From assembly GCA_003117195.1 (NCBI GenBank), contig BDSI01000033.1, positions 248,001 to 312,000 on the forward strand: a stretch of 64,000 nt of DNA, read 5' to 3'. Positions 46,471-57,000 of the stretch are shown in pieces. The notes under the pieces were generated by a model. That model saw nothing but the letters and a program-made list of their open reading frames with translations. It was not told the origin of the DNA and made no database searches. The position numbers were made by a program, and so were the translations under genes. Origin of the DNA: Eudorina sp. 2006-703-Eu-15 (taxonomy: Eukaryota; Chlorophyta; Chlorophyceae; Chlamydomonadales; Volvocaceae). Within the stretch, counting starts at the first letter, position 1. Each line of letters begins with the position of its first letter.

Positions 46471-46488
46471 ATCGGTAGGCCTACCGAT
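46471..46488. repeat. 18-bp perfect palindrome
   Basis: ATCGGTAGGCCTACCGAT is self-complementary over all 18 bases and is followed by a second partial copy (GGGTAGGC). It lies about 500 bp downstream of the recombinase ORF. Confidence 0.7.
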
Positions 46489-46754
46489 GGGTAGGCGGTT
46501 GTTTACCACACCAAACGGTGAGCGGGGCAAATCTCAGCTCATGGGTATTCCTTGGCCGGTCCAGCTTTGGTATGATCCACCCCCTCACCGCCGTGTGATT
46601 ACGCGGGTCTGGCGCGGTTTCCAGGAGCGGCAATCCTGGCGCGCTGGTAACCTGGTGTAGTGGCCGGTATGGCTGCGTGGACCCCCCGCGGGTGATGGAG
46701 GATGGGTGCGCAGTCCTTGGTCGGGGTTGATGAGACGAGGCACATACGAGCTAT

Positions 46755-47144
46755 ATGGGCCCGTTGGAACACCCGGTCGGGATACGGGTCCACCTTGTAA
46801 TGGTTACATTTACATTCAAAGGGAAGCTGTACTGCGCTCCGTATAGCAGGACACAGGCTACAACATGCACTTCCTCAAGCAAAATGTACAGCAAAGAGGC
46901 TCGAACCCTTGTCGACAATGGAGCTTCCGCAGGTGGGGCTGCCGATGGCTTTGTCAGCAACTTGCGACTCAAAGTGTACCCGGCATTAGTCACTTCGGTG
47001 CGCCTTGCGGACGGTTCGCTCCAGCGATTGTCAGGCCAAGTCACCATGCCCAACCGCATGGGCACCTGCCGTAACACGGTTCGCCTCCTTGTCATGCCAG
47101 GATCCATGCCAGGCACAGACAGTGCAGGACCAGGAGGCTCATAA
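46755..47144 (+). pseudogene. Retropepsin-like aspartic protease relic
   Basis: A 129-codon frame resembles the aspartic protease of LTR retrotransposon polyproteins. It has LVDNGAS where DSGA is usual, then FVSNLRLK, SVRLADGS (flap-like segment) and LLVMPG before a terminal TD where family members continue into an ILG motif. The catalytic Asp is kept, but Ser/Thr is replaced by Asn and the ILG part is missing. No gag, reverse transcriptase or LTR was found nearby, so this is probably a fragment. Confidence 0.45.
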
Positions 47145-47757
47145 TATCGCCGTTAATGTTGGATATAACCGCATTTAACCTCTGTGTTCAGTGGAGGCCT
47201 ATCGTATGCGGCCGCGCTGCGCACTGGTCCACCACCCTTGGAAACACGTATGTTGCCGAAATTACTCCTCCTGGCTCAAATTGTGGTCCCTAAACAGCTT
47301 ACTGCGGAGTCGAGTCGAACCCAACAGGGCACAATCGAAATAAAAGGACCACAAGCCTTAGGAATACAATTTGGAACAGGAATCCAAACGTGGATAGGTA
47401 CCACAGCCTGATACAAGCCATCCGTCCTTACTAATCCTGCCAGCGGATTCGTTTGCACCGCCGTTGACCTTACCCAGGCATCCAGCATAGTAAAATGGAA
47501 AAGCGACAACGCAATGCAGTTGCTCGGCTTCGGACCGGGGCATCACTAGGCAACGGCAGTTTCAAGTACGAACAATTTCTCGGGCGGGTCAACCCGTTGC
47601 GCTGGCCTCAGTTCACGTACGATACCATTGATACAAGTTTCCGAACTGCGCTTCACGGTGTTGCGCAGCCGGGTCATCGAGTTTGTTCGCACCGCATAAC
47701 CGTGCAGGATTAACACGCCAGGTGCACAAGAACTGACATTGGCGAGGTGCGGAAGCC

Positions 47758-48766
47758 TCAGAAGCCGCCCATGCCGCCACTCATGCCGCCACCCAAGCAG
47801 CCCGTTCCCATCGGGTCCATGCCTCCGCCCCAACCTTGTTGGCCGTCCTGCTGGAAGTCATCCAGATCTGTTGGGATCAAGGACACAACCGTGCCCGTCA
47901 TGAATGAAGGCGCAAAACGGACCGTTCGAGAAAACCTTGATCACAGCCCCGACACGAGATGCGGCACGCGATTACACCACAAAATGCTCCAGAACATCAT
48001 TACGCGGATCAGTTATCAAAAGTACACGGTTTTAACTGTACGGGCGGGAAACGCTGGTGTCAACGGTGCGGAAGTTAGTTAATAAGCAGGAAAGATAGGC
48101 AGTTATCTTACGGGCGCCCCGGTGGCTAACTCCAGGCTACGGGCTTTATCCTTGGCTATGACCAGTCCTTAGGAACGGGGTGGTCTTTGGTAGAGTGGGT
48201 GCGGGGTGTGCTTCGGTGCACATGTGGAGCCTTTCTGGTGCGCCGCGGTGGGTACAGTGCAGCCGTCACCGCGGAGTCTATTTTCAACCTTAATCGGTAA
48301 CAACCGTACCGGGCTTCTCGCCCTTGCCCTTGGGCTTGTGACCTCCGCGGCGCGGTGGGCCCGTAGGCACATTGGGCATACCGCCGGTAAAGCCACCGGG
48401 GTACATGGGAATGGAATGTTACATGTTGTTGTACTGACCGTCCGGCCAGTCACAAGTGGCCCCGCAACGGACATCCGTCAAAGGCCGCTCATCACGATCT
48501 TCCCGCACCAGTTACCATCGTAACCGTTTCACGATCTCCGCCATATCCGTTCACCCGACCATCCTTCGAGTTTGAGGGTTCGGCATCGCCACCAATCAAG
48601 CGTGCGTATCTTGGCCCATCAACTAAGCCTCAACACCACATCTCAGCAACTAGCTGCTATCTCATACCCGACTTCCGTCGGGGATCTGTACAGGAATCGA
48701 ACCTGCGACTACAGCTGCACAATTGGCAGTGAGTTGTCTCCAGACCAGACCTACGGGGTACATGGG
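47758..48766 (-). pseudogene. Small Met/Gly-rich two-exon gene, copy C, split by an insertion
   Basis: Exon 2 (47758-47867) encodes DLDDFQQDGQQ, GGGMDP and GGMGGF-stop, a diverged but in-frame version of copies A/B/D with the same phase-1 acceptor. Exon 1 (48310-48406) encodes MYPGGFTGGMP and PPRRGGHKPKGKGEKP. The original start (MFPMYP, about 48757-48774) is separated from this by a 344-bp element with 13-bp flanking repeats. Read from the original start, translation runs into the insert and stops. An internal ATG at 48406 could still give 68 aa. I call it a pseudogene or a recently altered allele; the coding constraint in exon 2 suggests it was functional until recently. Confidence 0.55.
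48410..48753 (-). mobile_element. tRNA-headed SINE-like insertion in copy C exon 1
   Basis: A 344-bp insert with 13-bp direct repeats CCCATGTACCCCG (plus-strand 48397-48409 and 48754-48766). On the minus strand its first 75 nt contain a canonical B-box GGTTCGATTCC with a pairable T-stem (GCAGG/CCTGT) and a GGTCTGG start that can pair with the ACAGATC following the T-arm, i.e. a tRNA-like head. The anticodon arm is poor, so it is not a working tRNA. The body includes a CCCGAC-TTCC-GTCGGG hairpin (48667-48682). The 3' end reads ATGTAACATTCCATT, similar to the TGTAACATCCTAAT tail of the other short elements. Confidence 0.65.
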
Positions 48767-49739
48767 GAACATGTTGTCGGACGAAGTAGGTGAAAACCTG
48801 AGCACCAAACAAAACAGAAAGTACCGTGAGATGCCAGAAGATATATCATAATCCTACGAAGTCTACGTGAGGCTGTACGCGTATGCAGTCTCAAAACTGA
48901 CCCGATCGCTTGAGCGCCCACCGAGGACAGAAACACTTTTCCCAGGAAGCAGCACCCAGACCTTGCAAAATTAAGCGCAAGCTATTCATAATGGTAATTG
49001 CGGTGTTGGTAAGTCAATGCAGCCAAAGCATCCAATACCAAACCCGGACCCCGATGGCCAATCCTCCACACGTGTCGCCAATGAAGCAGCAGCATTAAAA
49101 GCCTACCGCAATGGATTGAGTCCGATTGACCTGCAGGCCAAGGAGCATAGTAACGTCGCAGCGTGAAAGCTTCTGTATGGGCGATGGGCTCCTCATACGA
49201 GGTAAGGAAAGTACCAAGAGAAACCTTTAAACCCCAAGCTAATATCTGCAACGTAGTGCCGCTTCCGTAGGGATGGTCGGTTTGGGGTGCGGTAGGGCGC
49301 ATCAAAGAAACTTACCTTGCTGTTTCTTGGTTTCTTGGGCTTGAAAGCAAATAAAACGTCCTGCAATTTGTTGCGAGTATGAGAGTAAGCGAATATGCAA
49401 CTTTCAAAAGGGCAAACATAAAATCTACGTGCACACCAAACAGCAGGTCCGTACCTCGAAACAAAAAATAATTGGAGAACTAGAAGTATTACTTTTGTTT
49501 CGGGGACATGGTGAAGCTTCACAGCCACCTTCGGACGAGCAGTTCGTTCCACTTTTCCCAATTGGACGGCATCTGTGTTTGCCGGACGTTGTCTGAACAT
49601 TCTTAGAGAAATGACCCCCTTTTGATCCGATGTTTACAAGGTAAAAATGATGACGAACATATGCTAATTCTTGGCCGAGTTTCATAGAATTGCAGCGTAG
49701 CGCCCGAGAGCCGGGTTGCGGCACTTCTGGGCCAACTGC

Positions 49740-50035
49740 CCTCCTCCCACCGCCACCAACGCTCGGTCACTTGGATCCTTATTTGAAATCTGATAGGATC
49801 ATTCCAAAGGCTGCAGTTAACTTCGGTTGTCGCCAGCGGTTAGAGTTTCCAGTGCCGCCGAACCTTTAAAAACAGCCCTAAACAGCTGACCAGCTAGAGC
49901 CCATCTGCATAATCCAGGTCCATGTTTTTTTGGGCGTGTCATTCGATTCGCCATGCTGCTCGACTTTTAGGCAACGACCTCGCTTGAAACCCTTGTTCGC
50001 GGCGAGCTGTGCACCAGCTTTGGTGGCGAGCCGTG
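49740..50035 (-). pseudogene. Relic of the rotatin terminal exon, unit C
   Basis: On the minus strand KAGAQLAANKGF matches KLDAHFTVDKGS of the rotatin-like last exon. The following DNA also aligns in part (ACGCC-AAA block, GGCGGCACTG near the end), but the frame is stopped and the 3' part has indels. This places the origin of the duplicated unit at the rotatin 3' end. Confidence 0.5.
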
Positions 50036-52522
50036 CACCCGCCCGGCGCTGACACGTGTGGTTTCCAAAGCGTTTCCAAAAACGTGCCCATGAATACTGG
50101 GATGCGTTCTGACTTTACCGCAATCAGCGTGTCTTGACGCTGTCCGACATCGAGGTATCGCTAAGGCCTAAGGGCAATGAATGCTTGGATTCGTGTTCGG
50201 TTTCTACTCAGGTGGCGGTCGTGTACATGCCCTGACACGAACTGATGTCGCGTTGCTGCAGCGTTGCAGCCTGTCTGTGTCTCCATGGCGGATAAGGACG
50301 AAAACATGGGGCAGACTGCTTGCCCACAGTGTCGTAACTCTTAAGCCAACGTGCTGGCGTAGAATACGACTTGAAGTGAATAAATGAACGTTTTTGGAAA
50401 GTGCAAAACGTTTTTTTAATGCAAAACGCGGTACCGACTCGGGCTCTTGACGAGCGCGACACGCATGACGATGCGGGAGTACCCGCGCCGGCCAGCTGCC
50501 CCTGATGTCCGGTGATCAGCGCAGGCACTCCTTGCGGACTCGCGGCCCCACAGGGCGATCCAACGGGTCTAGATGACATCGTCGCCTCCTCTCGTCAGCC
50601 CCTGCCTACCACGGACTCTGCAGTCTGCACACCATCCACCACCAAATGCGGGGCAGTCTTGCAGCCATACCCACCACCATGCCACGCTTGCGCCAGGCCT
50701 CTTCTGGAAACCGCACAAGATTCACCAAACCAAACAGGTTTGTACGGCAGGCGATCGGTCGTCGCGGCTGTTGTTTGTGTGGAACGCGAGCCAAGCTCGA
50801 TGTTGTCGTCTTGATTCCCGGCCAAAGTACGTGTCTCTGTATATCTAGACAGCCACGGGGCATGTAACGTGACGGGACAAGAGAAGCGACCCGAATGCCT
50901 GGCATTCATTACACGGTGGTAGGCTTCCGCTGGCAGCGCGGGCTTATACTCCGTGACTGCTCAGCCAGGCTCAGCTACAGCAGCGGACAAACAGGGCGTG
51001 AGGGTGTGAAGACCAGCCAGGATGTTCATGGGATCGTGGACAGGGCGGAAGTCTGCGGACACCAGTGGATGCAAGATACCGGAAACCTGCACGCGTTGTC
51101 TGTTTGCATTCGGTTATCCACAGATCCGCAGAAGCACAGCACAACGACTTCAGTTGGACGAACCATGGCACCCCATAGCACACACTGTGCAAATCACCCT
51201 CCGGCTCTTGATACCGCAATGACGGAAGGCCGCATGCACAGCACAGCGATGAGGCGAACAAGGTGCGTGAGCCGTCAATCATGGAACAACAAGCGGCCAG
51301 CCCTATCGGGCGCTTTTGGCTGCTGCTGAGGTGTTCAACCCGGGTTCAACCCTGACGCCGGACTCCCACATGCGTTTCACAGCAAGTTCTCCGGGTTTCC
51401 CAGCAGACTCAAAAGAACTTTCAGACAAGGAAACAAATGGGCGACGGTTGAGGTTCCATCACCTCCATGCTTCTGAGCTGTCGTACATAATTACAACGTC
51501 GTGCACCGATGATGGCACGGCAATTCTGTGGCGCGGTCAACCGACAGCTGGTGGACGCCTCAGCCAATGTTAACAGCTCTACACCCAGACGCGCGATGCA
51601 CGGTAGCACCTTAACGCCTCAGCAGCCCGGAAGTTCCCCCAAAATCCCCATCCGCGGACCCATCCGCGGAATGCTTTCGTCCGGCGCTGTACTACCAGCA
51701 TGGCGTGGGAATACCCAGTGGCAGGAATGTGCTGAGCCGTCATCGAGGCCTGTCAACATGTTCAGTCGGACCTCACGAGACTTCATCGTTCACCTACAGC
51801 GGCATCAAGGGCCGAGCGCGCCTAAATAATGTCGCATGTATGCACCGCACTGGCTGTTCCTCACGAGCATGATGGTGGTCCGAACGGTGCTGTGAAGGTA
51901 CGAGGATTCCGTGCTGTTGCAATTGTTGATGGATCCTGCTTCAAAGGGGTGAAGCTGCTTCCGTGTTTTCTATCGCATACCATATCAGACTTGCGACCTG
52001 CACCGCCATTGCGGTTGAGCCAAGATGTCAACGGTTGCTGCGTAACCTGCGGCCAGATATGAATGCCCGTACTGCGGCTCCGTTGGTTGCCATTACTGTG
52101 TAACTTTACAGCAGTCACAATTTGGATTAGAACTTCAGGACTGAGTGCATAGATTACCCGGCACACCCAGCCAGGTGACAGGTCCTCAAAAACGCTCGCA
52201 TTGGGCGCACTGGCCAATTCACGACGCCATCACGGCACCTTGCCGTTTGCTTCATTACTCGATATGAAGCAAATTCTTTGCGAGACCCGGCTTCAAAGAA
52301 CCATTGCAGCGCTGTGCCGACAACGACTACGAGAACCGGATGAAAATAATTATTGCAGCGCTGTGTCGACCACAAGACCACCATCATGCATCACAAGACT
52401 GAAACCACATGTGTCGGCACAGGCACCACAAGTGGTACATGTATTCAATTTATACAGTTGCTGAACAGATATGCATAAATTACACGGCGAGAAAACGTCG
52501 GTTATCATGCTCCTCGGCAGCC
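50036..52522. other. Spacer between units C and D
   Basis: No supported gene. The minus-strand frame RWLKSYDTVGKQ (about 50300-50350) is the unit C version of WLTSYDTAGKQ in units A and B, showing homology of that block. The remaining open frames, for example 50895-51329 on the plus strand, show no recognisable domain. Confidence 0.4.
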
Positions 52523-53032
52523 TCAGAAGCCACCGCCCATTCCCATGCCCATGCCGCCCATGCCACCCATGCCGCCGGTCGGGTCAAAGCCTCCCATGCC
52601 GCCGGTGGGGTCGAAGCCGCCACTGTTATCCTGGTTATCCTGGAAGTCGTCCACGTCTGTAGGGAAGAAAGGAAAGGAACAAGCATCACTTTACAGTACC
52701 CATCGACCAATGGACTGAATATCAACACTTGAGAAACAAGAGAACCCGGACACAAGGTGACCTGGGGTGCAGCAATTGTTCGCTCACCGCACGAGTACTG
52801 CATTTGGAAATCCTACCAACCCTTGCGGTGCAGTGTTCAGGCTCATTCCACAGGTCCTCAGTGCGCGTAACGAACCAGCACGAGCCCCGAACGTCAGTTC
52901 CTGCACTACTCATTGCAGAACCAACTCACCAGGCTTCTCGCCCTTGCCCTTGGGCTTGTGACCGCCACCGCGGCGCGGTGGGCCCATAGGCATACCGGGC
53001 ATGCCGGGCATACCGGGGTACATGGGAAACAT
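52523..53032 (-). CDS. Small Met/Gly-rich two-exon protein, copy D
   Basis: Probably closest to the ancestral locus, because it lies immediately downstream of the intact rotatin gene on the same strand. Exon 1 is 52930-53032 and exon 2 is 52523-52656, phase 1; 78 aa. It encodes MFPMYPG, MPG repeats, PPRRGGGHKPKGKGEKP, then DVDDFQDNQDN, two GGFDPTGGM-type units and a GGMGMGMGGGF end. The intron (52657-52929) lacks the repeat element of A-C and is not alignable with theirs, while the exons stay nearly identical at the protein level. That contrast is the best evidence for coding function. The 5' UTR follows a GTTGCCCAG acceptor. Confidence 0.62.
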
Positions 53033-54004
53033 GGTCGCGGATGTTGGTGATGAAGATCCTGGGCAACGAAAGGAGAATTCTCTCAATATTCGTCGGAGAA
53101 GGCATTACCATTTGTTGACGGAACTCAGATACTTATGCTGTATTCGGAACCGTCCTTGTTCACTAGCGCGTCCTCCGTCGACATCTTCAATACCAGGAAT
53201 CGAACGAAATCCAAATTACATATATACAATACATTCTGAGAAATGAAGGCTTGCTGGCTTCAGCACTGTGCCGCTAGCAACGGAAGCGCGAAACACCACC
53301 AGAGCTCACAATGCCATCTTGACGCGCGCATGTTAACTAGGCATCAACATAACCTACCGGGCTTGGATGCCTCAAAGAGTGTAGTCCGACTAACCTGCAG
53401 GCCAGTACCAAGTGTTCGCCACGTGAGAACCGTAGGAAGATCAAAGATAGCTCTTAATTAGCATATGCTTTCCTAAACATGCACATGAACATATTCGGCC
53501 GTAAAATGATGGATAGGCATCCATGTAACTGTTCGCACAAGTCAGGCAACCTAAGGGTGCATCCCGCCCGAAACTTACCGCGCCTGATCGGAGGCTTGAC
53601 AAGCAAATGCTCGACCTCTGCAGATTACAACAGGCGAAACAGCGACAACAACACAAATGATGTTGACGACCACCGCAAGTAAGACGCACTTGCCAGGAAT
53701 CCCTCACCTTCAGACGAATCAGACGAGTTAAGATATACCATAACTGTATGTTCAGACTGGTTTTTATACCACTGATGTTGCCTTGTCAGCCTTCGGACGA
53801 GCGACGTTCTTTTTGGACGAGCGTTATACGGACATTACTGAATATTCTTAGACAGCAGCATAAGCACTTTTAGCACAAAACGTGAGAATTAATTAAAGTT
53901 CCCAGATGTTCATTAGTGCATTACAAATGATTTGGCTCATGCAAGCCGGATTGCCGTACGATCAGAGGAACTGCCGCCCACCGCCACCAACTGCCCTCAG
54001 CATC

Positions 54005-57000
54005 TTAAGAGGTCCATTCGAATTGATCGCGTTGAGGGGACCAGTCTGAGGGCTGTGCTTTGCCGCGGGAAACACTCGCGTTAAGCGCTTGCAGTGCCGC
54101 CAACAGTCCGCACAGCTGCGAGCTGGCCAGCCGGACCCAACGCACATTTTCCAAGTCAATAATATTTTCCCGACATTTGCGCGGCGTGCTCTCCGCCGCG
54201 CCGCGCGTTCCCCCGGTCGCGTCTCCGTATGAACCCTTGTCCACGGTGAAATGTGCGTCGAGTTTGTGCTGCGAGTCCTCCGCAAAGCGACAGCTTGAAT
54301 ACGCAGCTACCAGACGCTGATGTGCACTTGGTACGCGGCGTATTGCCGCCTTGACCTGCACACAGCACCGGAACATCCAGGGACCTTCATCGACAGTTCG
54401 ACACACTCACGAAACCCACGGGCCAACAGGTTCTTCTTGTCAAACGAATCCCAGCAGGGATCATGTCACAAGCCGTATACATTTCGAATGCCTGAAGGGC
54501 TGCGTCACACCGTCGTCTTGGGTTAATTATGGCACGGAGAGCACTACGATCTGTGTGTAACTAAGGGCTTGCGGGACCGGAACTATGTCAGCCTTACTTG
54601 CGCAAGCGACTTGCACACGAAGTCATACCACAAAAGCGTCGCAGGGTAACGACACGCACCTTCTCGCCGTGGTACGCCAGCGCCCACATGGCCGACGCCG
54701 CGTACGCAGCGCCCCGGGGGTTGTCCGCCACGCCCTCAGCAGCCGCCACCAGCGACGGCAGCAGCGCGGGGTGCGCCATCAGGTGCGCTTTGGCATCCGG
54801 CGAGAAGCACAGGTTCCGCACGAGCGCCAAAGCCGCATTCCGCAGCAGCTCCAGGGGCTGCTGCGGCTGGGAGGGTCGTGGGCCTCCCTGCGGGCTGCTC
54901 GCGGCGGCCACCCCGTGGGCCGGCACAGCCGCCATGGGGCCGCCGCCTTCGGTCCCCGGGCTGATGAGCCGCAGCGCCAGCTCCAGCAACCCCGGCCCGG
55001 ACGAGGAGCGCAGCAGCGCGCGCTGGCCCTCCGGCCAGCAGGCCAGGCTGGTGACCACCTGCAGGCCAGGGCCCCATAACGCTGTCGTGCGTAACGCCGT
55101 TTCCGTTTTGGTTACGGTTGGGACAATGCAGCAAAAGCATCAAAGCGTCCGTGAGACACGGTAGATTGGATGCGTGTGACACTCTCCGTCAAGAAGGGCA
55201 CAGGCGGGTGTTGGACGTAGCTGAAAAGTGCGCACCGCGAGAAAGGTGCAAAGCGGGCAGCAAGGTACCGGTACCCCCGGCGGGTTGTTGGGGACCGGCA
55301 GGCTGCGGGCGCCGCCACTGAAACCCTGCCGTACCTCCAGCAGCGCCACTTGCCGTGACGTGTCGCGGCCCCCCGCCCTGACCGCGGTGCCGCCGGCCAG
55401 CTCCTGCAGCGCCTTTTGACAGAGGCCCAGGAAGGGGGACTTGACAAGCAGCGCCGCGCCGTCCTCCGCGGCCGCCAGCTGCCGCAGCGCTCCGACAGCC
55501 AGCCCAAAGGTTGAGGACTCCAGCCGCGGCTGCGGACCGACGGACGGCAGGAGGCAGGAGAGGTTCAGAGCGTAGGGGGGCGGAGGAGCGCCGCAACAGC
55601 GTTGCAACAGCTGCCAACGACGTCCAGCGGTGAAACTTGATTACATGCTTCCCTCACGCAACGCGGTGAGGATGCACCAGGATGGCTCTGAGCCGGGGCG
55701 AGAAACGGACCTTGGCAGGTGTTTCAAACCTGCGCCTCGCTGGCAGGGCCTCCGGATGCAACGAGCGTCCGGAAAACCGTTGAAACCCTTCCGGAACAAC
55801 CCCTCCAGCCCCGGTACCGCGGACCGCCAACGGCGCGGCACGGCCACATCTTCCAGCAGCACCCATCCCATCCCAGGGGCTGGCTAAGACGTTCTCGTCA
55901 TCCGGTGTCACCGCTTCATCCTCCAACAGCAATTCCCAAAACCCACATCCCCGACGCCATCACTTACAACACTGAAAATGAGCGTCAGGAGGTGCCCCAG
56001 GAGCGTCCCTGGACCGCCCGCCGGCGAGGACGCCCCCGCCCCGCCGTCCACGCCCACGGCGCCGATCGCACCACTGGCGGCCGGCACCCCAGCGGCGGCG
56101 GCAACGGCGGCGGCAGGCGCAGCCCCTGCCTCCTGCGCCACCCTCGCACGCGCCTGGGGGCACTCGGGCAGCAGGTTGGTGAGGCAGCCCAGCAGCTCGT
56201 GGAAGAGCGGGCCCGCGGTGGCGGCGGCCGTGGCGGTGGTGGTAGCGGGCCACATCGTGCGCAGCACGGCTACGGCACCGTCGTGGACCAGCGCCTTCCG
56301 CGCGGGCGCGCTGCCGAACGCCAGATGCCGCAGCAGCGACAGGCTCGCAACCAGCTGCGCAGCGGGGAACGGGGGGTTACCGCAGCGCGCGGGGCCAACC
56401 AGGATAAGCGGGATGGAAAGGAGGAAGGAGTGAATGGAGGGAAGGCCTCTCCGGTGGGCATCCGTCGGCGCGAGGGCGCGGAGGGGGGCCCTTCCGAGGG
56501 GCGTTGCGGCAGATCCACGGCAGGCACGGAGTCTGCACCTGGGTTCCGCCGCGTGTGCATGTGAGCTGCTCCATCGGTGACCCTTGCGTGCGGCGAGGCA
56601 GGGCGGGGCACTGCCGAGAGGAGTGCAGAGCAGGCCCAGTGCACGCGGCCTCGGCAGCCATGACAGCCACGGCAGCCAGCCCACGCATGTTATACATGCG
56701 CATACATTCACACCCGCTGCCCCATCCCCGCCACCAAACATACACACCTTGTGCTCCGTCGCCAGACGCGCCGCCGCCCTGCCGGACTCCGCGTCCTGGC
56801 GCCTGCCCCCTGCCGGCTCCGTGGCGCCGCGGATCGAAGGGGAGGCCGCGGAACGCAGCAGCGGTGGCGGCGGCGGCTGCTCAGCGAAGTCAGAGGCCGC
56901 GTCTGCATCTGCCGGGGCCGCACCATCCGGCTCCTGTGCCGCGCCGGTCTTTGCTTTGCCGGGCGGGGCGGCTCTTCGCTGGTCCCGACCCGCAGCCGAT

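Noticed and set aside
50895..51329. 144-codon plus-strand ORF in the unit C/D spacer
   Set aside because: No domain, low-complexity-free but unsupported by splice context, and not conserved in the other units.
55641..55932. Minus-strand ORFs between rotatin exons
   Set aside because: They lie in the intron 55530-55967; exon 13 ends at a strong GTAAGT donor and exon 14 follows a clear pyrimidine tract, both in phase 0.
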